From Granulicella sp. dw_53 (lineage in GTDB: Bacteria; Acidobacteriota; Terriglobia; Terriglobales; Acidobacteriaceae): DNA of 64,000 bases. Positions 33,964 through 40,779 of this stretch are shown here, piece by piece. Each line of letters begins with the position of its first letter. Positions within the stretch are counted from its first letter, which is position 1. The position numbers were made by a program, and so were the translations under genes. The DNA is taken from NCBI RefSeq assembly GCF_018449545.1, contig NZ_JAAVUR010000004.1, positions 186,001 through 250,000 on the forward strand. Direction: 5' to 3'. Under the pieces are notes generated by a model that saw only the letters and a list, made by a program, of their open reading frames with translations, had not been told where the DNA came from and searched no databases.

Positions 33964-35220
33964 GTGAACCTCAGTGAGATCGTTCGCCAAAGTATCGAGT
34001 CCCTCCTCCGCAACCGCCTGCGCTCCGGCCTCACCATGCTCGGCATCGTCTGGGGACTCGTCACCGTCGTGCTGCTCCTCAGCTACGGAAAGAGCGTAGG
34101 CCAGGGCGTGCTCAACGGCTTCCTCGGCATCGGCAACAACGTCATCATGATCTGGGGCGGCCAAACCAGCATGCAAGCCGGCGGCGAACGCTCCGGCAAG
34201 CGCATCAAGTTCCTCGACGGCGACGTCGAAGCAGTCCGTGAAGCAGTCCCCTTCCTCACCGCCGTCAGCGCCGAAACCGATGACGGCTTCAGCTTCAAGT
34301 ACGGCCCCAAGGTCGTCAACATCCAGAGCAAGGCCGTCGACCTCCCCTACGGCGGCATGAGAAAGCTCAACATCGCCGAGGGCCGCTACTTCGAGCCCGC
34401 CGACTTCACCGACCACCGTCACGTCGTCATCTTCGGTCCTCACGCCGCGCAAAAGCTCTTCAACGGCCTTCCCCCCGTCGGAGAATCTGTCCAAATCGAA
34501 GGCCACAGCTTCCAGGTCATCGGCGTCCTCCAGACCAAGATTCAGGACTCCTCCAACAACGGTCCCGACAACGAGAACGCCTTCGTCCCCTTCAGCACCA
34601 TGCGCGACCTCCGCAACCAGCGAGACCCCAACTCCATCGTCTTCCAGCCCTCCTCACCCGAGCTGCACATCAAAGCCATCCAGGCCGTCCGCTCCGTCCT
34701 CGCCGATCGCCATCACTTCAACCCCAAGGACGAAAAGGCCGTCCCCACCTGGGACACCATCGAAGACTCAGCCGAGATGACTCAGTTCGGCACCGCATTG
34801 GAGCTTATCCTCGGCATCATCGGCGCGATGACCCTTGGCGTCGGCGGAGTCGGCGTCATGAACATCATGCTCGTCTCCGTCACCGAAAGAACCCGCGAAA
34901 TCGGCCTATTGAAAGCCCTGGGTGCGCGCCGCCGCGACATCCTCTCCCAGTTTCTCCTCGAAAGCCTCACCCTGACCTTCATCGCCGGAGCCGTCGGCAT
35001 GATCGTAGCCATAGCCGTGGCCTACCTTATCCCACCTATGCCGCTCTACTCCGACATCTACAAGACCGCCAACCACGAGGGCGACATCATCCTCCGCGCC
35101 TCACCCACGATCATGCTCATCTCGTTCCTGATCCTCGCGCTGGTCGGGATCGTATCCGGCTTTCTCCCCGCACTGCGAGCCGCACGCATGGACCCCGTCG
35201 TCGCCCTCCGCCACGAATAG
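33964..35220 (+). CDS. MacB-type ABC transporter permease (second of a tandem)
   Basis: A 418-residue paralogue of the preceding permease, with the same order of N-terminal helix (LTMLGIVWGLVTVVLLLSYG), periplasmic domain, GGVGVMNIMLVSVTERTREI and three C-terminal helices. The GTG start at 33964 follows the previous stop by four bases, which points to translational coupling and perhaps a heterodimer. Both genes have very C-rich codon third positions, so other reading frames stay open for long stretches; those are shadows. No ATPase or fusion protein gene is adjacent. Confidence 0.9.
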   Translation: MNLSEIVRQSIESLLRNRLRSGLTMLGIVWGLVTVVLLLSYGKSVGQGVLNGFLGIGNNVIMIWGGQTSMQAGGERSGKRIKFLDGDVEAVREAVPFLTAVSAETDDGFSFKYGPKVVNIQSKAVDLPYGGMRKLNIAEGRYFEPADFTDHRHVVIFGPHAAQKLFNGLPPVGESVQIEGHSFQVIGVLQTKIQDSSNNGPDNENAFVPFSTMRDLRNQRDPNSIVFQPSSPELHIKAIQAVRSVLADRHHFNPKDEKAVPTWDTIEDSAEMTQFGTALELILGIIGAMTLGVGGVGVMNIMLVSVTERTREIGLLKALGARRRDILSQFLLESLTLTFIAGAVGMIVAIAVAYLIPPMPLYSDIYKTANHEGDIILRASPTIMLISFLILALVGIVSGFLPALRAARMDPVVALRHE

Positions 35221-35232
35221 ACGCGGGCGGCT

Positions 35233-35496
35233 CTAGCTCGCCCGGCGATATACGATCTTCTCTCCATCCAGAAAATACTCCGAAGAGCACGTCTCAGAGC
35301 CGCAGATCATCGCCTCCAGCCCCGCCCACTGCTGCCGTGTAATCAGCCCCAACGACCCGCACGACGGACAAGCCAACACCGCCCAGTACGGGTTGTCCAC
35401 CTTCCCCAACTCCCCTGCCTGCTCCAGCATGAACATCGTTCCCGGCTGCATCTGCTCCGGGATCCACACTTCCAGTAGGTTCAACTCCGCTTCCAT
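35233..35496 (-). CDS. Small protein with a zinc-ribbon-like motif
   Basis: An 87-residue protein if translation starts at the ATG at 35496; the frame stays open up to 35652, but that extension looks non-conserved. It contains ACPSCGSLGLITRQQW and ICGSETCSSEYF, giving CxxC and CxxxxC pairs that may bind zinc or form a rubredoxin-like knuckle. The ending is FLDGEKIVYRRAS. It is convergent with the permease tandem, 12 bases from the stop codon. I do not recognise the family. A cytoplasmic zinc-binding role is the most that can be suggested. Confidence 0.65.
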   Translation of the reverse strand: MEAELNLLEVWIPEQMQPGTMFMLEQAGELGKVDNPYWAVLACPSCGSLGLITRQQWAGLEAMICGSETCSSEYFLDGEKIVYRRAS

Positions 35497-35675
35497 GCCT
35501 GGCCTCGTCGTCTCGTTTGAGTTCGGTTTGTGGGGTATCCGCAACGTTCGCGGAGTACTCAACTTGAATAGACGTCTTGCTTGGGCGTACGAAACTGCAG
35601 CGTGCACTACTTCTGGTGCAAAGATATCCCATTTTCCGTCGCTGTCAACCACGCTTTTCTACAAAGCACCCAGGG

Positions 35676-38087
35676 TTACCGTATAGGGTACAAAGCGCGA
35701 TACATCTCGCGGTTGCGCATAATCGCCTGGACATACTCCCGCGTCTCCGTATAAGGAATCGACTCCACAAACTCCGGAATATCCTTGTACTCCCCGTTCG
35801 ACATCCACTGCCGCACCGGAACATCGCCCGCGTTATAGGCAGCAAGGGCATACTCCGCCTGCCCGCCAAACCGCCCCAGCACCTGCTTCAGATTGAGCGT
35901 GCCCAACTGGATATTGATCGACGGATTAAACAGTTGATTCGCGTTGAAGCCCTTCAACCCCTGCTTCTTCGCCATCGACTTACCCACCGCCGGCAGCAAC
36001 TGCATCAGCCCCATCGCATTCGCATGGCTCATAGCGCCCGGGTTGAACTCCGACTCCTGCCGTATCAGCGAAGCCACCAGATACGGGTCCAGCCCGTTCT
36101 GCTCCGAGTTCGCCACCAGATCCCCCCAATACGGCTGCGGGAACAGCAGCTTCCAATACACCGTAGGAACCTGGTCGATCGGCAGCGCGAAGAACGAGAT
36201 CCCGCTATGCTTCATCGACTGCATCGCCCGCGTAAGCTCGCCGTACGAGACATAAATCTGCGCCTGCGCCAGCGCTCCCCACTCGCCCGAAGTCGCGCTC
36301 GCCTGAATCTCCGGCCCGATGTACTCATTCAGCGACGCATTGGCCAGCAGCCGGGCCTTGATCAGGTGCGGCTCATTCTCCGGCAGCTCGCCGGTCAGCG
36401 TAGGCACCACCAGCTTCCGTACCGAGGCCAGCGCCGGAGCCGGAGGAACCGGAGCCTGCGCCCCGAGAATAACGATCCTCCGCCGCGCCAGCTCCCCATA
36501 GTAGTAGTTGACGTACGTCTCGGAGAGCAGACGATAGTAGTTCATCGCCTGCCCGAAGTTATGCTCCTCGTTCTCGAAGATCCGCCCCCGCCAATACAGC
36601 GCGTTCGGAATCTCGATCCCCGCCGGATAGCGTTGGATCTGCTCATCCATCAGCCGCGCGGCCTCAGGATAGTTCCTGAGCCGATAGTTCATCCAAGCCG
36701 CCCGCCAGTGCGACGACGGAGCATAGATGCTGTTCGGAAACCTCTCCACCAGCAGCGTGTAGTGATAGATCGCCTGCTTCGCATCATGCTGCAGCAGATA
36801 CATGTTTCCGCCAGAGTAGAGCGCCTCCTCCAGCCACCGGCTCGACGGAAACCGCCGTACCATCTCCGCGATCAGAGCATCATGCCGCACCGCGTCCTTC
36901 TCACTGCGCGAGATCTCCGCCAGCATATACATCTTCAAAGCCGCGCTGTCGTCGCCCGTCTCCGGAAGCCGCTCGACGTCCTTCCGGCTCAGATGCTTCA
37001 GCTTCAGATCGCACACCGCGGCATAGATCGAAAGCGCCGCCTGGTCCGCCGGAGACAGCGTCGGGTCGTTCTTCCCGATCGAGTGATACTCATCCCCCGC
37101 CTCCCCGTAGTGCTTCGCGTTGAAGAGCTGGTCGGCGTGCGCCTTCCGCTCCGCCGCGGTCAAAGGCATTCCCATGGCCTGGAGCTGCTGCCGGGCCTGA
37201 TTCGCCTCCGGCGTCAGCGGCTGCTTCGTATAAATGCCTTTGAAGACCGAGGCCGCGCGTCCGGTATCGCCCGAGAGCTGGTACGCCCGCCCCAGAGCAT
37301 ATTTAAAGTCCACATGAGTCGCCTGGGGCGAACTAGCCAGCGGCTCCAGCACCTTCAGCGCCCCCTGCGGATCCGCCTGCTGCAAATGCGAGTTAGCCAG
37401 CAGCACCGGGGCATTCGCAACGAAGATGCTCTCCGCATACCGCTCCGCGAAGTCCGCCAGCAGCGGATAAGCCTGCGCTCCCTGCCCCGACTGCACAGCC
37501 GCCTGGGCGGCAAGATAGTCGGCATAGTCGTCCAGCGCCTCTCCGTCCTGGTTCGCAAGCCGGTAGTTCGCCACCGCCTCCGGATACCGGTGATCCACCG
37601 CATAGGCATGCCCCAGCGCCAGATGGGCGGCCGCGGCCCCCTCCCCCGGATGCGTCCTGGCGTAATTCAGAACGCCGCTGTAGGCTGCAGGCGAACGGCT
37701 CGCCGCAAGCTGCTGCGCCATCGGCCGCAACTGGGCGGAGGCGATAAAAGCGCTCGTCAGCTTAATAGTCTGTTTTGTAGGAGCTTTGGAAAGAACCCCT
37801 CGCTTCCCAACCGCAACACCCTTCTTGACCGTCGCCGCTGACCCCTTCTTCTTCGGAGCGCCCGCACCCTTCTTGGCCGCCCCAGACCCCGCCGGCTTCC
37901 CCTTGGCACGCGTAGCCGATCCCGTCGAAGCCGCCGCCCCGCTCTTCTTCTTTGCCGCCGGCTTCTTCCCGGAGGTCGTCCCCGCAGCCGTTTGAAGCAT
38001 AGCGCCGCCCGACGCCAAAGGCATCCCCAACAGCGCAACCACTACACCAAGCCAAAGCAGCGTTCGAATCCTAATCCAGCCTTTCAA
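35676..38087 (-). CDS. Lytic transglycosylase with TPR-like superhelix and lysine/alanine-rich linker
   Basis: An 803-residue murein-cleaving enzyme of the Slt70 type. After a signal sequence (TLLWLGVVVALLGMPLASGG) comes a strongly basic linker (about residues 38-95) of repeated KKP, AKKK, KGK and GAPKKK units. A helical repeat region with TPR-like units follows (about 120-620), then the C-terminal SLT domain (about 635-790): VASLIRQESEFNPGAMSHAN with the catalytic Glu, AMGLMQLLPAVG, INIQLGTLNL and AYNAGDVPVRQWM. It should cut peptidoglycan in the periplasm. The basic linker is unusual and may bind the anionic cell wall. The gene is divergent from the sigma factor at 38339. Confidence 0.92.
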   Translation of the reverse strand: MKGWIRIRTLLWLGVVVALLGMPLASGGAMLQTAAGTTSGKKPAAKKKSGAAASTGSATRAKGKPAGSGAAKKGAGAPKKKGSAATVKKGVAVGKRGVLSKAPTKQTIKLTSAFIASAQLRPMAQQLAASRSPAAYSGVLNYARTHPGEGAAAAHLALGHAYAVDHRYPEAVANYRLANQDGEALDDYADYLAAQAAVQSGQGAQAYPLLADFAERYAESIFVANAPVLLANSHLQQADPQGALKVLEPLASSPQATHVDFKYALGRAYQLSGDTGRAASVFKGIYTKQPLTPEANQARQQLQAMGMPLTAAERKAHADQLFNAKHYGEAGDEYHSIGKNDPTLSPADQAALSIYAAVCDLKLKHLSRKDVERLPETGDDSAALKMYMLAEISRSEKDAVRHDALIAEMVRRFPSSRWLEEALYSGGNMYLLQHDAKQAIYHYTLLVERFPNSIYAPSSHWRAAWMNYRLRNYPEAARLMDEQIQRYPAGIEIPNALYWRGRIFENEEHNFGQAMNYYRLLSETYVNYYYGELARRRIVILGAQAPVPPAPALASVRKLVVPTLTGELPENEPHLIKARLLANASLNEYIGPEIQASATSGEWGALAQAQIYVSYGELTRAMQSMKHSGISFFALPIDQVPTVYWKLLFPQPYWGDLVANSEQNGLDPYLVASLIRQESEFNPGAMSHANAMGLMQLLPAVGKSMAKKQGLKGFNANQLFNPSINIQLGTLNLKQVLGRFGGQAEYALAAYNAGDVPVRQWMSNGEYKDIPEFVESIPYTETREYVQAIMRNREMYRALYPIR

Positions 38088-38338
38088 CGTTCCTCACTCC
38101 AGAGAGGATCGACTTACATCCCTCCTCTCACTCTAAGCTTTGCGAGCCATATCAGGCACCTGCAACCGCCGGAAGAACCTGCACAGGTACGTTTTTGGAC
38201 GCCCAGAGCCGGAATCCGAAAGAGTTGCCTCGATTGCTCCCCAGCCTCCCCCCATTTACACTGTTACAGTGAGTATTCGTTGTTTTGCATCCCGCAAAGC
38301 TGAACCGAACACCCGTAGATAAGTTGCTCCCTTTGCCC

Positions 38339-38965
38339 ATGCCCGCCATCCAATCCCCAGGAACGGAAGAGATCCACCCCGACGTAGCGCTTGTAGCTCG
38401 CGCGAAGGAGGGGGATACAGCGGCATTTGAGCAGCTGGTCCGGCAGTACGAACGCCAGATCTTTCGGGTAGCGCAGCACATAACTCAAAACCGTGAAGAC
38501 GCTGAAGACATCACGCAGGACGCTTTTCTCAAGGCATACGAGAAACTGGACCAGTTCCAGGGAAACTCTAAGTTTTCGACCTGGCTCGTCCGAATCGCCG
38601 TCAACGAAAGCCTCATGCGCCTGCGCAAGCGCAAAACCAGCAAAACAGTCTCCATGGACGAAGACGTCCAGACAGAAGAAGGTTCGATCCCTCGTGACTT
38701 CGCCGAGTGGCGCCCCAACCCCGAGCAAAACTACGGACAAGCCGAACTTGCAGACATCCTCCGCAAGACGATTCAGGGCCTCCCTCCCGGTTTTCGAACG
38801 GTCTTCACCCTTCGGGACATTGAAAATCTCTCTACGGAAGAGACTGCGGAGGCTCTCGGCTTGAGCGTCCCCGCCGTCAAATCGAGACTGCTACGCGCCC
38901 GCCTTCAACTGCGTGAACGTCTCAGCCGACACTTCCGTCAAAAGAAGGAGGGCTTGCCTGCATGA
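38339..38965 (+). CDS. ECF-type RNA polymerase sigma factor
   Basis: A 208-residue sigma-70 family factor. Region 2 (about residues 20-95) shows AFEQLVRQYERQIFRVAQHI, DAEDITQDAFLKAYEKLDQF and FSTWLVRIAVNESLMRLRKR. Region 4 (about 140-200) shows LPPGFRTVFTLRDIENLSTE and LGLSVPAVKSRLLRARLQLR. The ATG at 38339 was chosen; a TTG further upstream is unlikely. The next gene, a zinc-finger protein, overlaps the stop by four bases and is the likely anti-sigma factor. The factor therefore belongs to the RpoE-like class controlled by a zinc-binding partner. The stimulus is unknown. Confidence 0.93.
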   Translation: MPAIQSPGTEEIHPDVALVARAKEGDTAAFEQLVRQYERQIFRVAQHITQNREDAEDITQDAFLKAYEKLDQFQGNSKFSTWLVRIAVNESLMRLRKRKTSKTVSMDEDVQTEEGSIPRDFAEWRPNPEQNYGQAELADILRKTIQGLPPGFRTVFTLRDIENLSTEETAEALGLSVPAVKSRLLRARLQLRERLSRHFRQKKEGLPA

Positions 38966-39198
38966 CCTGCACCGATTTTCTCAGCCAGCTTACCGATTAC
39001 TTTGACGGCCAGATCAGCCCCGAACTCCTCGAAGAGGTTCGCGCCCACACCGCTACCTGCCCCCACTGCGAGGTCGTACTCGATACGACGAGTAAGACAA
39101 TCTCCGTCTACCGCGACAACGAACTCTACGAGCTCTCCAACGAGTTCCGCGAACGCCTGCACACCGCCATCATGACCAAATGTCGCCCCTGTAAATAA
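38962..39198 (+). CDS. Soluble zinc-finger anti-sigma factor (zf-HC2)
   Basis: A 78-residue protein with the anti-sigma zinc motif: EEVRAHTATCPHCEVVL gives H-x3-C-x2-C, preceded by CTDFLSQLTDYFDGQ. There is no membrane helix, so it is a soluble regulator. A second cysteine pair sits at the extreme C-terminus (TKCRPCK), which may add redox or zinc sensing. Its ATG overlaps the sigma factor stop (ATGA), as usual for co-regulated sigma/anti-sigma pairs. It probably binds the ECF factor and releases it under a thiol or zinc signal. Confidence 0.88.
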   Translation: MTCTDFLSQLTDYFDGQISPELLEEVRAHTATCPHCEVVLDTTSKTISVYRDNELYELSNEFRERLHTAIMTKCRPCK

Positions 39199-39251
39199 CC
39201 ACCCCTCCCCAAATCTCCCCCAAAAACCTCCGCAAACTTGAGCTGCGTAAA

Positions 39252-39320
39252 CAGCCCGGGTGCCCCACCCTTTTTGCAGTCTCATCGCAAATAGGGTGGG
39301 GTATCGGGCAAAGCACGACT
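39252..39320 (-). repeat. Intergenic repeat family B, copy 1 (hairpin)
   Basis: On the minus strand a stem CCCCACCCTATTTGC, loop GATGAGACT and GCAAAAAGGGTGGGG can fold (39263-39301), with flanks GTCGTGCTTTGCCCGATA and CACCCGGGCTG. A second copy lies at 57577-57642 in the opposite orientation. The loop is identical and the upper stem differs by matched changes. Confidence 0.85.
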
Positions 39321-39400
39321 GCTCTCCTCCCTGAACCCCCAAATCCCAGGGAACCAATACCCTTCCCAAGCCCCAGCGCCCTACCACCGACTTCCACAAA

Positions 39401-39462
39401 TTTGTCATCCTGAGCGAAGTAACTCGCAGCCTCACCGCGAGTTACGCAGTCGAAGGACCTGT
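39401..39462. repeat. Intergenic repeat family D (GTCATCCTGAGCGAAG type)
   Basis: TTTGTCATCCTGAGCGAAG begins the element, a perfect 9-pair hairpin GTAACTCGC/GCGAGTTAC (39419-39427 with 39437-39445) stands in the middle, and GCAGTCGAAGGACCTG ends it. This 'GTCATCCTGAGC...GTCGAAGGACC' pattern is, from general knowledge, a dispersed repeat seen in several soil bacteria. Only one copy is seen in the window. Confidence 0.6.
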
Positions 39463-39545
39463 GGTTGCACTTGCCGTTGCCTCTTCTCGCCGTTGCAATT
39501 TTGGCTGTTGCTTGTTTTGGCTGTTGCTCTCCCGACCAACCCAAA

Positions 39546-39598
39546 CAGCCCGGGTGCCCCATCCTCGCGCCTTTGTCTCAAGCGAAGGGTGGGATGTA
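39546..39598 (-). repeat. Intergenic repeat family A, copy 1
   Basis: On the minus strand it reads CATCCCACCCTTCGCTTGAG, ACAAAGGCGCGAGGATGG and GGCACCCGGGCTG. A copy with few differences lies at 57473-57528 in the opposite orientation. The arms CCTTCGC and GCG(C/A)AGG can pair around TGAGACAAAG. Confidence 0.8.
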
Positions 39599-39642
39599 GA
39601 ACTTTCCCCGCCGCCTTCTTCGCAATCCGCAAAAATTCATCC

Positions 39643-39670
39643 TTGACACTGCGTGAATATCCACTACCAT
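39643..39670 (+). promoter_or_regulatory. Candidate sigma-70 promoter for the ArsR-AHSA1 pair
   Basis: A consensus TTGACA (39643-39648) and TACCAT (39665-39670) are 16 bases apart. Transcription would start at about 39677, exactly where the preferred GTG codon of the regulator begins, which suggests a leaderless mRNA. Confidence 0.5.
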
Positions 39671-39676
39671 ACGGTT

Positions 39677-40027
39677 GTGGATAAACTAGACACAACATTC
39701 GCGGCTTTATCTGATCCAACCCGCAGGGCAATGATCGAACGGCTCTCCCACGGCCCAGCCTCTGTGCATGGATTGACGGAACCGTTTGCACTCTCGCAGC
39801 AGATGATTTCAAAACATATCGCCTACCTGGTGCGGGCGCGAATTGTGATCAAGACGAAGCGTGGGCGGGAGAGTGTGTGCACGCTTAGGCCGGAGGCGAT
39901 CAAGACAGTCAGCGAATGGGCAATGAGCTATCGCCGATTCTGGGAAGAGAGTTTCGACAAATTGGATGTGGTTGTAAATCAGATGAAGAACGAGGAGGTC
40001 AGAGATGACAAAAAACACGAGCAGTGA
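39677..40027 (+). CDS. ArsR-family winged-helix regulator
   Basis: A 116-residue DNA-binding protein of the ArsR/SmtB fold, in the subgroup often paired with AHSA1 proteins. It begins KLDTTFAALSDPTRRAMIER and has the recognition region LTEPFALSQQMISKHIAYLV, followed by KTKRGRESVCTLRPEAI. It lacks the cysteines of metal sensors. The frame could start at a GTG at 39653, but this falls between the -35 and -10 elements, so the GTG at 39677 is preferred. It overlaps the AHSA1 gene by 23 bases and probably represses this two-gene unit. Confidence 0.87.
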   Translation: MDKLDTTFAALSDPTRRAMIERLSHGPASVHGLTEPFALSQQMISKHIAYLVRARIVIKTKRGRESVCTLRPEAIKTVSEWAMSYRRFWEESFDKLDVVVNQMKNEEVRDDKKHEQ

Positions 40028-40514
40028 GACAGAGCGAATGGTTATTACAAGGGTTTTCGATGCCCCACGCGAACTGGTTTGGAAGGCTTGGACAGACCCG
40101 AAGTATGTGATGCAGTGGTGGGGGCCGAAGGGCTTTACCGCGCCTGTCTGCAAAATGGATTTTCGCGTGGGAGGAAAATTTCTCTGCTGCATGAGAACGC
40201 CGGATGGACAGGAGTTCTGGAATGCTGGTGAATACCACGAGATTGTTCTGCACGAGAAGATCGTCTCCTCCATGTACTTTTCGGACTCGGAGGGAAACAA
40301 GATCGAGCCTGCGCAATTAGGAATAGAACATGAGGCCATAGACGGAGCGTACGACGTGACCCTCTTTGAGGATCTCGGAAACGGCCAGACGAAACTTACC
40401 TTCATTGGAAATGAACCCATGGAGAGTGCGAAAGAGAGCGGTCAAATGGAGGGCTGGATCCAGATACTCGATAAAGTTGCCGCGGTGATTGCCGGCATGG
40501 ATCAGGCGAAATAG
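40005..40514 (+). CDS. SRPBCC/AHSA1-domain protein
   Basis: A 169-residue protein of the START/SRPBCC fold, AHSA1-like branch. The typical signs are ITRVFDAPRELVWKAWTDPK, VMQWWGPKGFTAP, DFRVGGKFLCCMRTPDG and the C-terminal helix GWIQILDKVAAVIAG. The fold forms a deep cavity for a small hydrophobic ligand. It overlaps the ArsR gene by 23 bases, a very common pairing, so the ligand or stress that acts through the regulator probably controls it. The ligand is unknown; the name does not imply Hsp90 activation in bacteria. Confidence 0.87.
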   Translation: MTKNTSSETERMVITRVFDAPRELVWKAWTDPKYVMQWWGPKGFTAPVCKMDFRVGGKFLCCMRTPDGQEFWNAGEYHEIVLHEKIVSSMYFSDSEGNKIEPAQLGIEHEAIDGAYDVTLFEDLGNGQTKLTFIGNEPMESAKESGQMEGWIQILDKVAAVIAGMDQAK

Positions 40515-40779
40515 AAGTGGGATTTTGGCGATCGTGCTGAGCTGGATACAGCAAAGACTAGCGGCGAAGGCCTGGTTATAAACAGACTTCTCGCCGCTCG
40601 CCCGAAGAGTCGCCTTTCCGGATAACTAACCCTTGGCTCAACTGTTGACTCAGGTCAATGCATGTTCCCAACATGCAACGATCAAATGGGATACTCGGCG
40701 ATTTGGCATCAAGCAAGAATTCGGGCCGCAGTTTTCCTAGCGCAACTGTGCCCAGATCCACTCTTGCAATAAAGACGAT

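Noticed and set aside
32789..33967. A 392-codon open frame inside the first tandem MacB permease
   Set aside because: It is very rich in Arg, His and Pro and overlaps a well-supported permease in another frame; C-rich third positions explain why it stays open.
35577..37841. A 754-codon open frame running rightwards over the lytic transglycosylase
   Set aside because: Its composition is Arg/Leu/His-rich without any domain, and the opposite strand has clear SLT motifs.
39460..39540. Tandem repeats suggestive of a CRISPR array
   Set aside because: The units (variants of TTGGCTGTTGC and CGCCGTTGC) are short, imperfect and lack spacers of constant length; there are no cas genes.
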